Source: Bicyclus anynana (Eukaryota; Arthropoda; Insecta; Lepidoptera; Nymphalidae). Taken from it: a stretch of DNA of 64,000 nucleotides. Under the pieces are notes generated by a model, which saw only the letters and a list, made by a program, of their open reading frames with translations, did not search any database and was not told where the DNA came from. The position numbers were made by a program, and so were the translations under genes. How positions within the stretch are numbered: position 1 is the first letter of the stretch; each line of letters begins with the position of its first letter. Of the stretch, positions 12,396 through 22,556 are shown piece after piece. The stretch spans positions 11,688,501 through 11,752,500 of the forward strand of contig NC_069086.1 in NCBI RefSeq assembly GCF_947172395.1, given 5' to 3'.

Positions 12396-13249
12396 ATTTT
12401 TATAGAGTAAGTAGTGTTTTATTGTGTAAGAGCTTGTTCCAGGAAGTATTACAGCCTAGCAGCATTGATGTATTCTTGTTAGAAGGGCATATGAGGCACT
12501 CCTATGCCTCAGATTGATAGACAAAGTGGCTCTATGTAGAATGTTGCTTTATTTATGGGCGTTAATTTTTTACCGATCATCAGATGGGCCATCTGCTTGG
12601 CCCTTTAACTAATATTTTGCAATTTTTGAGTTTGTGCAAGTAATCTCTTTGAAACTCTTAAAATCATCTCTCGATTGAACGTCCAGTACTGTCTATGATG
12701 AGTACCATGACATAGTGGCGGAATCTGAAATATAGTTCAGAACAAAAGAGAGAGAAAGAAAAGTTTACATTAGAGTGATATTAAGTTGCTTGTTTAAATA
12801 CTTTTTTTTTAAATCATCGCTCGATTGAACCTCCCATCAGCTCGTAACAGGAGAGCGTCACGACCGCAAGAATGAACATTGTTCAATTCACATGAATGGC
12901 GTTTAATTGCAGTGACAAATGAATATTAACTATCCTCATTCACGCGCGTGCAATCTGCATGTCTCGGCGTAATTAGTATGGGACATATGGCTGAGTGTTA
13001 GATCTCGACTATGCGTGTTTGAGATATTTTAACCGACTCCAAAAAAGATGGTCTTGTATTTGAACCATATGTATTGCGAGGGAGTATGAACGTATGATAA
13101 AATCCGATCCGATGGGATCAGAAGTTGTTGAGTTGTACATGTACGTAAAACGAGTAGTCCAACTGGTAGGTGTATTTCTCTAGACCAAACACTCGACTCG
13201 ACCTTTCAAATTTAAGTCCAAGCCAATAACTGTAAAGCGGTACTTATAG

Positions 13250-13340
13250 TATCATCACCATTATCACCACCATCATCATTTCATATTCAGCTTACTTCTC
13301 TCGCTCTCGTTCGAGTCTCCTCTCAGAATGAGAGAGGTGG
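13250..13340 (-). repeat. SINE family B fragment, degraded
   Basis: The CAT/CAC trinucleotide tail ('caccatcatcatttcatatt') is followed by 'cgagtctcctctcagaatga' and 'gagaggt', matching the 3' end of family B in minus orientation. The rest of the element is missing. Confidence 0.55.
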
Positions 13341-13997
13341 AATGCAAATAGTACATTTTTATCTCAAAGTCCTGCTAGCCTCTATGGAATTTGAATTAAA
13401 AGATAATTTTCCAAACATCATTTGGAGATTCCTCGATTGGAGGAAATAGATGTCAAATAGTCTACCTTTCGGTTTTTAATTCCACTGGTTAACCGAATTG
13501 GGGCTCTAAAATAAAAAAAGAAAACCAATGAAAATAGTGCGTTATTATCTCCAAGTTGAACCAGTTCTAATTAAAAAAAAGATAATTTAAAATAGAAACT
13601 CAATTAAAAATAATAATAACAAAACCACACAAACAAATTTCACATCAAACATTATAGGGATTGCCTTCCAAGCGGACCAGCCCGTGTCAATTAGGAGCCG
13701 TGTCCCGTTCATATAGATTTATGTCAGCTGCTAACTAAATTATTGTTAATCGTGATGCGTGTTTTTAGCTGATGATTTGTGTGCCATATCTTTTGAAACA
13801 TACACCATGTTATTAATGTCGAGTTTATAATTCAACACAGTATAATGTCTCAAGAACCGTATGGTTGTGGACGGTCTCGTAAATCATTTCACAGCTTGGT
13901 ATTTTTTTTATTATCTCGACTGATTGAAAATGCACTTTTATTGTGTTACGTATATTAAGCAGACTGCAAATTGTAAGTGAGCAAATTCTGTGATGTT

Positions 13998-14236
13998 TCA
14001 TCATCATCATTATCAACCCATATTCGGCTCACTGCTGAGCTTGCGTATCCTCTAAGGGGTTAGGCCAATAGTCCACCACGCTGGCCCAATGCGGATTGGC
14101 AGACTTCACACATGCAGAGAATTAAGAAAATTCTCTGTTATGCAGGTTTCCTCACGATGTGCATGCCCCGGACCGGATTCGAACCCACGCCCTCCGTAAT
14201 CGAAGGCAGAGGTCATATCCACTGGGCTATCACTGT
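13998..14236 (-). repeat. SINE family B
   Basis: The tail is the (TCA)n at 13998. The body has 'cccatattcggctcactgct' and 'ggccaatagtccaccacgct'. The minus-strand tRNA-like head has the B-box complement 'ccggattcgaacccacg', ending in 'tccactgggctatcac'. Compared with the 43-kb copy it lacks part of the middle. Confidence 0.8.
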
Positions 14237-14375
14237 GATGTTTATATCCGATAAATTAGAGTATCATTGTAGTCAATGGTGAAAAGCAATGAATGAACGA
14301 CCTAAGAGTCTATGAATGCCAGACCTTCGTTATTTCGTGAAAGCTGAAAGTATGTCAGCTCATTCTCCTATCGAA

Positions 14376-14540
14376 AGTATGGCGGGCGACAGGGGCAAAA
14401 GCTGCGCAGGTGTGAAATCGTGCGTGCGGGGAAGTGACGTGCATCAGTCCTGGGTTTTTCATTCATCGCTACACGCCTCCTGGCCCGCGCGCAACATCGA
14501 TGTGTGGTGAGTGTTACGAATGAAGTTGCCAAGCTATAGT
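14376..14540. repeat. GC-rich dispersed repeat, copy 2
   Basis: Partner of the block at 4860-5005. It shares 'ggcgggcgac', 'gcgtgcgggg', 'gagtgttacgaatgaagttg' and 'ccaagctata'. This copy is longer in the middle ('acacgcctcctggcccgcgc'). No ORF is conserved between the two, which argues for a transposable or satellite-like unit. Confidence 0.6.
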
Positions 14541-14996
14541 CTCGTCAGTCGTCAGTTCTAATCCACAGCCGTCATTTCGTCTAGAAAATCTTAATAAAGT
14601 GTAGCGGATCATAAATCAAAAATAAAAACCCACGGATCAAAAAACCAACGTTAGTATTCGGCGCATGCGTCATTAACGGTTCATTACGATTTGCAGCAGT
14701 TTAATTGACTTACCGTTGAGTATCGTGCTTTGAATTGAAATCGGTCATCATTCTTTATTTGAGTACAAAACTTCTCTAATGTATAATTTATCTTTTATTT
14801 TTAAATCTCTGCAATCATTAACCACGGTAATAAGATTTATTATGTAGAAATGACGGATGGATTAGGATTACTTTTACAACAATTACTTAAGGCAGGCGTC
14901 CATAGATCCGCATCGTACGTACCGGACGCATCGCATCAAACGGATTTTAGTATTCTTTGTATAGAAAGTCATTTAAATGCGTCCACTGATCAGAGG
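14541..14996. other. Non-coding stretch before a foldback MITE
   Basis: AT-rich with no exon seen. The segment 14890-14990 ('gcaggcgtccatagatccgc', 'catcgcatcaaacggat') resembles 15170-15200 on the other side of the MITE ('ggatcgcatcgaacggatcc'). The foldback element may therefore have inserted into another repeat. Confidence 0.4.
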
Positions 14997-15163
14997 GCCT
15001 AGTCGCATTTGATACTGTTACTATCGCGTTAACGTAAACGCGAATTTCTAAAGAATTGAAACATCTAGTGGCACTACTTCACAACTGTTTCAATTCCATA
15101 TAAATTCGCGTTTACGTCAACGCTATAGTAACAGTATGAAAATATTGAAAACTCCCACTAGGC
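14997..15163. mobile_element. Foldback MITE, copy 1
   Basis: A long imperfect inverted repeat. The left arm 15012-15060 ('actgttactatcgcgttaac', 'gtaaacgcgaatttct') pairs with the right arm 15084-15136 ('aattcgcgtttacgtcaacg', 'ctatagtaacagta'), with a short loop containing 'gtggcactactt'. The ends are GCCTAGT...ACTAGGC. The same unit recurs at 56614. Non-coding; class unknown. Confidence 0.75.
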
Positions 15164-15348
15164 ACACCGATTCCTACGGATCGCATCGAACGGATCCACC
15201 GTAAAATTAAAATTAGAAACTTATAGGAACTTTAAATTTTCATGTGGGTACAACCACAAAAATCACAAGCCTGACGATTTGTTACCGAAACTCAAGTTAC
15301 GTTACACATTTTACTATGTTAATAGTTTTTATCACAGGAAATTATTAT

Positions 15349-15523
15349 CTATACTAACATTAAAAAGAGGTAGATAAAGTTTGTGGTGCTATAGGGGGTC
15401 TGAACCGAAAAATCTTTTACCACTAGAAAACCACAGTATTTGTGAGTGTTATATATATATTTAATCCCCATATTCTCATGAGAACGGGAACTACGCGGGT
15501 AAAACCACGGGGCGTCGGCTCGA
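15349..15523 (+). mobile_element. Helitron-like element, second subfamily
   Basis: Starts 'tctatactaacattaaaaag' and ends in the block 'gagaacgggaactacgcggg', 'taaaaccacggggcgtcggct'. It is the subfamily also seen at 34040-34206, 17942-18114 (minus) and 54361-54553. The final CTAG is eroded to CTCGAG. Non-coding. Confidence 0.45.
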
Positions 15524-16759
15524 GATTTATAATTTTGTGATTCCTTGCATAATATTGAATACTTGACTATGCACAAAAATAGAAAGTAAGAAAGAAAATA
15601 CATGTTATTATACATCACTAAGAACACTATAACACACTATATAATAGGTATTATACCTACAATAGATCCAAAAAAATTACAAAGTGCACAATACGCGAAC
15701 TTACAAGTGATCTTTTCCAGGAAACCTAATGAAGAAACTAAAAATGAAAATTATAACGATAGGTATAGATTTTTATTTTTTATAACTGTTTAATAGTGTT
15801 TTTATATTTTGTATCTATAACATAGTTAAAAATTTAAAAAGAAAGGCGATATAAATAAATGAGAGTTAAAAAGGTATATAAAATTATAAAGATTAGGTTG
15901 TACAGAAGTAAAAGAAAAGAAGGAAACTGTTAAATAGGTACAAAAGGTATATCTACGTATAACCATACGATACATAATATTATGCCATTTAATAAATAAA
16001 AAATCCAATAATGTTCTATATTTACATCGCTTTTTCATTCTCGTAAACCGATGAAATATTCCTCTTGACTGTACTGAAAAAGCAGCATAGCATAAAATAT
16101 ATTCATATATTTTACTATTAAAATATAATATAATGAATATATTTTAAGGTTCGTTGAGTTACCGCTACGCCCTTAAAATCATAAGCCCACGATTTGTTAC
16201 CGAATCGCGCACGTAACGCCTTTACAATTTACCATCTTAATTGTTTCGAACACACGAAATTATTTTGATTTATAACTTTGTGATTGCTGCAACTCGATTA
16301 TGAAGGGTCTTTGGGGGGACGTTAAATTGAATGAAATGAAATATAAATTAGGTGCGTTGTAAAGTGGAACGGGTCGAAGAATACAATCGAATGTATTGTG
16401 TGACAAGGAGACTAATAAAATCGTATACAAAGTTAGGCTATTTAAACGGAGTATTAGAATGTGTGAGACGTATTAACATTTTGTTATTGGATTTGTTATT
16501 GTATAGGATAATAATAATAATAAAGGTTTTATTTAAACATACCTATTATAGTTTCGTTACAGTTAAGTTTTTTTTATCCCTTCATGATGGGTAAAGGTCA
16601 AAGCGAAATCTTTGGTGCTTTTTCAGGCAGTAAACCCTGCGTATATTATTGGCTAATTCTCAGTCAGTTAGGTTTGTATTTTCTAAATTAATTCAGGTCT
16701 ATCGACAATTCCCCAAATGATTTGTATACTGGCGAAAAATTATCATTATAACTGAAGTG

Positions 16760-16985
16760 AACTGATGGGTGAAAGTCGTTTCTAATAAGGATCTTAGACA
16801 ATTAGAAACGAATGTTATTTAAACGGGTACACGGGTGACCAAGATCCATGCAACTGGGTCGAAATATCGACAATAAAAATCTCGTTGTTTTATCGTGGTA
16901 TGTACCCGTTTAAATAACATTCATAATGAACAACCACGAAATAAGTTTAAAATCATTAATTAGAAACGACCTTCACTCGTCTGTT
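16760..16985. mobile_element. MITE with nested inverted repeats
   Basis: The outer terminal inverted repeats, 16760-16786 ('gggtgaaagtcgtttctaat') and 16959-16985 ('attagaaacgaccttcactc'), are near-perfect over about 27 bp. An inner inverted repeat pairs 16810-16831 ('aatgttatttaaacgggtac') with 16900-16922. A third, solitary outer-repeat copy lies at 17167-17193. Non-coding. Confidence 0.65.
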
Positions 16986-17941
16986 TAATTGATAAAAAGT
17001 GTTTTATATAAAATTTTGTACGTTAAAAAATATATAGAATATAAGCCTGAAAATTTTCTTTCCAAACTATTGTTAACCATTATTATCTATCATTAATGAT
17101 AGTTTTGCCAGAAGATTTTTAGGCAACCTACTCGTAATATATTTTAGCGTACTAAATTTGACAATAAACAGATGAGTGAAGGTCGTTTATAATACAGATA
17201 TTAGACTAAAATTAAAGCAATATTGATCATATACTGATTGCTTGGAAGTATTTTAATTTTAGAACATGTTTCTTGACCATTTTTAATTGATTTACGATAA
17301 AGAATATAACTGAGTTATGAGGAATACTCCTTACACCCTGCATATAAAATATTAGCACCCTGTATATAAAATTTTTCGTTTCACGGTGTTTGTTACCAAA
17401 CTTCGCCGAAACGGCTAAACCTATTTTTATATAATGTGTGCATATCGAGTAGATCTGGGAGTCGGCCATTATCTATTTTTGATACCCCTACGTAGTAGAA
17501 GTAGTGACAAACAACGTTTGTCGGGTCAGCTAGTTAACCTATAAAATTTAAAGTAAAAATTACATACTATCGGATACTATCGGAGCAGCTCGCAAATATT
17601 ATTGCGCTTATATCAATTAAATTTCGCCATCAAATGTATGCAATAACGCACATTAAATGCGTGTAAAAATAAATTATTATTACTGACCTTATAAATTGAA
17701 CGTTTAGTGCGAATAAGTACTTGTAAAATGAATTCGCAACATATTATCTTGGCACGCCGTTCAGGCAGCCATCATAATTTACCGTCATTTGATACCGTAT
17801 TAATGTGATATTAATGTCCTGCGTTGGCCTAATTGAAGTTGTAATCGAGATTTGTGATCATCCTCAGTGTCAATGAACGGACTAAATATTGGATTTAATA
17901 ACAACCCATTGTTAAAAGATTGGTCAGAATGTTATGAAATA

Positions 17942-18114
17942 CTAGCTGACGCTGCGCGGTTTCACGCGCGTGGTTCCCGTTCCCGTAGGAATACAGGTAT
18001 TATATATAGCCTATAGCCTTCCTCGATAAATGGCCTATCTAACACTGAAAGAATTTATCAAATTGGGCCAGTAGTTCCTGAGATTAGCGCGTTAAAGCAA
18101 ACAAACAATATATA
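17942..18114 (-). mobile_element. Helitron-like element, second subfamily
   Basis: On the minus strand it ends in CTAG right after 'cgcagcgtcag'. In plus reading: 'ctagctgacgctgcgcggtt', 'tggttcccgttcccgtagga', 'tcgataaatggcctatctaa', 'cactgaaagaatttatcaaa'. The layout is the same as 34040-34206 in opposite orientation. Truncated at its 5' end; non-coding. Confidence 0.55.
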
Positions 18115-20169
18115 GATTACTATATATTGTTTGTTTATATATATAGATAACTATAGATTTTAAATACACAATCCAAAATTATAAATGGCGAAGAGTTTGA
18201 TCGTTTACGGGTCCATATAAGCTTGTGAAAATAGAATGCGGTGCGAAGTTATCAGTACTTTGAAAATACAAACATATTCTGTCAAATTAACAATGTAATA
18301 GTAATACTATGAATTTAGTATTTAGCTTCAGTTTGCACGATCAAAACCATTTGTCTATTACAATGTACTAGTTGTTTTATCTTCGGAAATATCAGCCAGA
18401 GTTTAATTCGGTCTAGTTGAGTCATAGCTTGATTCACAAACTGTTTACTTTTTACTGCCTGTTTTTTCAAATATCGAACAAAACTTTCTAGTCTTACAAC
18501 AATTTGTATTTTTTGCGAGTTTGTTATTTGAATGTTAGTTGATGTATGGTTCATATCTTTGCGTTTACTTGGTTACTAATTTTCTGTTTACAAAACATGT
18601 TTTTTTAACATTAATACAGGAGTAAAGAGGAAGTTAATTAATTGGCTCCTAATTAAAATAGCAGTTGCAACGGGCCCTACCTTTGGGATATCTACAGAAG
18701 GTAGTATTATAAAGAGATATAGTTGTTAAAATACGGTGATTAAATATCTGACACTCACAATTGACGTGGCATTCTATTAGTAAAATAAATATTCAAAATT
18801 GGTTAAGTTATTACCCCCTACAACCCGTGAGGTTGTAGTGGGTACAGACGAGAACGGGTGTACTATAAGTTGACAACTTGATTTTTTTAAGCTAAAACTT
18901 GAATTTTTTAAGCTAAAAGCGTCCAACCACGGATGCAAAATAATATTCTGATCGTTCTTCATTGAGTAAGACGAGTATAATATCTGGTCTTTCATGTTAT
19001 CGAAATAATTAGCGTCGGCAGCGCAGATGTCATTTCATGAGACTAATTGAAACCACCTAAGCGTTGGAGGACGAACTTTATTTCATTTTATCACACGAAT
19101 ACTCGTGTCTAATCTTGACAAAGAGTTGGTCAATGGACTCGCCAAAAGTATGTCTTTTTAATATTTTATTTAGCATCAGACTTTCTAGTCAAAGTAATTT
19201 ATATTAGACAAGCCGACACCCCGTGGTTTTACCCACGTAATTCCTGGTAATACAAATTGAAACATAAGCTATAATTTTTTTATAAAAAAGTTTTAAGAAA
19301 GATTTTAAACCTCAAAAAAAAAACTGATATAATCGTCACTTGTTACGAAGTCGGATTATAGTTTTTAATTTTATGTTCAATCGTACAGTCAATATCTGAG
19401 GATGCATCTGGGTTAGGTGACTTTTTAATGTATTTTGTATTTGTCGCTTTTTCGTGGAGTTTTCCACGACAGCAAAGCAAAATTAATGTTTTTTTTCTTA
19501 AATACATCTTGACTAGGAAATTTTCGCTTGCCACTTGACAATCAGATATTTTATAGCTTTGAGTGATAAAATATTAATATCTCAAAGAAAATCGATGGAT
19601 GCGGATAGTATAATAACAGGAAACACATTTAGTTATTAGTCTCGGATACTGAATAGAACGCATAGCGTATTACGTGCATTTTCAGTCGTTATTTTATCAT
19701 CGGGAATAGCTAGAGTTTAATTCAGACTAGTTGACTCACAGCCTGACTCACTCACTGTTTACTCGGAACCGAGCGACCTATCGCTCCTCCAGACGGGGAT
19801 AAGTGAAAAAATAAATTCGCTCGCTACCAACACGTGTCTGAAAGAAAGAATGGATTAAAGATAGAGCGTTAGAGACTTTATTAAGTTTTATTGTGCGCAC
19901 GGAATTAGTTTACTGGTAGTATTGGTTTAATAATTCTTCTAGCGGTAGGTAGGTAATTCTCCTACTGCAAGACCTATTCCATATCCATGCTCTTAGTTAT
20001 TTGAAAATAATTGTGTATATAATGTCTATAATATATTCTATTTCTCAATTTTGATAAAATTTTGGTAATTTTTTACTAAGGCTATTGTTTTGTTCTAGGT
20101 ATTGCCTTGGAAGTTAACTGATAGTTGTATAAAAACCAAAATAAAGCCAATCCTTTAACAATCTGATCC

Positions 20170-20386
20170 ATACAGCGCCTTCCCCGCGGAATCCCTCGGA
20201 AGGTACCTTCTATGACTTTTCCGGGATGAAAGGTAGCCTAAGATATGTGTTAATCCAGGGTATGTTCTATTTACGTTCTAAATTTCAGAGAAATCGATTC
20301 AGTAATTGAGGCGTGAAAGAGTAGCAAACATACACACACACAAACACATTTACACACAAACTTTCGCCTTTATAATAGTAGTATGA
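20170..20386 (-). mobile_element. Helitron-like element spanning the array start
   Basis: Minus-strand copy of the first subfamily (compare 54903-55135): 'ttccgggatgaaaggtagcc', 'atatgtgttaatccaggg', then 'ctttcgcctttataatagta'. The left boundary of the 5791-bp tandem unit (20297) falls inside it. Only its right part, from 20297, is repeated at 26088 and 31887. Its CTAG end is eroded. Confidence 0.55.
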
Positions 20387-20944
20387 AGTGTGATTACAGA
20401 ACATGAGAAAATTACTTGTTTAGCTAGTGTTTGAGGGGCGAGTAATTTAAAAACTATTCATTTACGCTCGAACTTACGTCTACTGGCAGAAAATATAACA
20501 TGACAGTGTTGAAGATGGAAGACTTACTAAAGCGAGAACTTAAAAAGATACGCTGTTAAATATTTTTATCGTCGTTTTAAAGCTTTCCGAGTTTCAAGCT
20601 ACCAAATCAAATTATTTTATTAAAACTCCATAACGGTATTGGATTTATATTAAAACTTGTCCATTTTTGATATCAATTTACTCTGTCCATCATTATAATT
20701 GCTTCGTACACGTGAGTCAGAATCACAATACGTTTATTTCATTGTATCATTTTGAATTTTTCCCGTCGTTATGGGAAAATTCCATCGGCATTTCGGTATG
20801 TTTCGTTTATGACTGTCCCTTGAATGTATAATTTATTGCATTGCGAAAATAAACCATGACTGTTATACATATAGGTAATAGGTGTTTTGAAAGTCGGATT
20901 GAATAGGAAATCTTAATAGATATCCTCCTCCTTGCCTCGTTTTC

Positions 20945-21130
20945 CTCATTACTGAGGGTCGTGACCCCTAACACAAGCTTGCTTCTTGACGATGTCTCGC
21001 CATGTGGCTCGACTTTTCACGTCTTGCAGAGCCTCGTGTACTTTGGTGTTGAGAGTGGCGCGAATTTAGTCTGACCAACGCATCGGGCTACGTCTTCGAG
21101 GTCTCTTTCCTTCCACTTTGCCAGTGATAA
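20945..21130 (-). pseudogene. RTE-like LINE C-terminal remnant
   Basis: Translated on the minus strand this reads GKVEGKRPRRRSPMRWSD, then a stop, then IRATLNTKVHEALQDVKSRATWRDIV and ends near tandem stops. The G-KRPRGR-P-RW-D...W--IV pattern is the familiar C-terminal tail of insect RTE/endonuclease-reverse transcriptase ORFs. One internal stop and the absence of the rest of the pol gene show a dead, 5'-truncated copy. It is repeated exactly at 26736-26921 as part of array unit 2. Confidence 0.7.
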
Positions 21131-21585
21131 CTTGATAGATATATGAAAAGTATATTTATTAAAAAGTTCGATACTTCATCATAAGAAGTCATATCGAAGC
21201 GTGCTCTCTCAGATGACCTTTAATGAGGTACATTATTAAAGTTTAGGGAGTAGCTTTATAGAATATACTTGGATTTACTAAGCTGCTTCAGTGCCGCTCG
21301 GTAGGTTTAGGCAATTTGCTTGCTTGCTAGAATCTAACAATAGATACAACGTCTTTGGTTCAGGGATATATATATAGGATATAACTCGAACATTAGTTAG
21401 TGATAACAACGAGGAACGATGGCTTAGCTTTCTCTTGAGGCACGGGGTTGGAAGTTCAGCTATTTTTGATCTCTGGTTTGCCTAATAATTCATTGTTCTA
21501 CCCAGGATCCAAACCCGTCATGATATTGGTCTTGTGCCTACCAACTAGGCATGTTGAGTTCTTGAGCAACTATACGCACATGCTT

Positions 21586-21836
21586 ATTATTCATCATTAT
21601 TAACAACCTCACTGTTTAGCACGAATACCCTTTCAAAATATGAGGGCTTAGAATAAATAGTCCACCACGCTGGCCCAATGCGGATTGGAATTGCTTTGAC
21701 ACACGTAGATAATTGAGAAAATTCTCAGGTATACCTACAAGTTATTGGCAGGATGTTTTACCTTTACCGTTTGAGACACGTATTTTCTTAAAATGCACAT
21801 TACTGAGGCCATATCCACTAGACTATCACGGCTCAT
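21586..21836 (-). repeat. SINE family B (array unit 1)
   Basis: Degraded minus-strand copy: CAT-type tail at 21588-21600, 'aatagtccaccacgctggcc', 'caatgcggattgg', 'ccgtttgagacacg' and 'catatccactagactatcac'. The B-box region is deleted. The same copy recurs at 27377-27627. Confidence 0.7.
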
Positions 21837-22163
21837 TAATCCTCTTCATCCTCTTAATAATACTCGTAATATTAAATATCTAGTCTTAATTTCTTTTTAA
21901 ATTTAAACATCTCAAGCTTACCACCCCACACAGAAGTCGAAACATAAACAGGTACATAATTTATCCGTGATAAACACAGCGCACTCGTTTGATAGCCACA
22001 TTTAAACTATAAACGACTTTGAATCAAACAAATATTGTGAGGTATGCTGCAATAAACCCAGTTACATACGTATAGCGTATACATCGATGGTTCAATCGCA
22101 ATGCAACCGACCGGCAGTTAAAATCGTATTTGTACTATAAACTTGAAGACGCTAATAATATAA

Positions 22164-22373
22164 TCACACTAATATTATAAAGGCGAAAGTTTGTGTGTAA
22201 ATATGTTTGTTCCTCTTTTACTCTGCGGCTACTGAAGCGATTTGGCTGAAATTTCGAATGGAAATAGATTTTACTCTGGATTAACACTTAGGCTCTTTTT
22301 CATTCCCGAAAAATCCATGGTACCTGCGGTATTTGTGAAAAACTTAATTCCACGCGGACGAAGTCGCCGCTAG
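22164..22373 (+). mobile_element. Helitron-like element (array unit 1)
   Basis: 210 bp starting TCACACTAATATTATAAAGG and ending 'ccacgcggacgaagtcgccg' then CTAG. The TC...CTAG ends with a subterminal GC hairpin match non-autonomous Helitrons. It abuts a TAA-rich stretch (22372-22412) that leads into the LINE. Its duplicate is 27955-28164. Confidence 0.6.
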
Positions 22374-22556
22374 TAATAATATAAAACCGTCATTAATAAT
22401 AAAATAATAATGACACCTGCCATCCGTCTGGAGTGACATATTTTTTTTCAAACAAATAAATAAAATTAAAATAATTTAAATATATACGCTACAAATAAGC
22501 CAAATCAAATAGAAACAGTAAAATGAATTTGAAGAACATTATAAACCATAGAAAAT
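22374..22556 (+). other. TAA-rich sequence and LINE 5' leader
   Basis: Starts with 'taataatataaaa' and 'ttaataataaaataataatg', then 'acacctgccatccgtctgga' and an A-rich leader up to the ATG at 22557. Dong-type LINEs are known to insert in TAA repeats, so the LINE 5' boundary probably lies in or just after the TAA tract (about 22412). No promoter motif is evident. The exact 5' end cannot be fixed from one sequence. Confidence 0.45.

Larger units (their letters stand above)
8265..13997. other. Intron-like AT-rich stretch
   Basis: No convincing exon. Contains SINE B fragments (9098 and 13250), a tandem duplication (9893-10065), a Helitron-like element (12186), a pair of diverged 60-bp direct repeats (11393-11453 and 11571-11631), and a short repeated phrase 'ctcgattgaac' at about 12670 and 12822. 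The patch 10340-10660 is less AT-rich and not recognised. Confidence 0.5.
15524..20169. other. Intron-like AT-rich stretch
   Basis: No recognisable exon. Holds an inverted-repeat element (16760-16985), Helitron-like pieces (17942-18114; 19209-19253 minus), a doubled 'ttttttaagctaaaa' phrase at about 18880-18920, and two diverged copies of an unclassified repeat at 18345-18460 and 19685-19765 sharing 'agagtttaattc' and 'gactcactcactgtttac'-like text. Confidence 0.5.
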
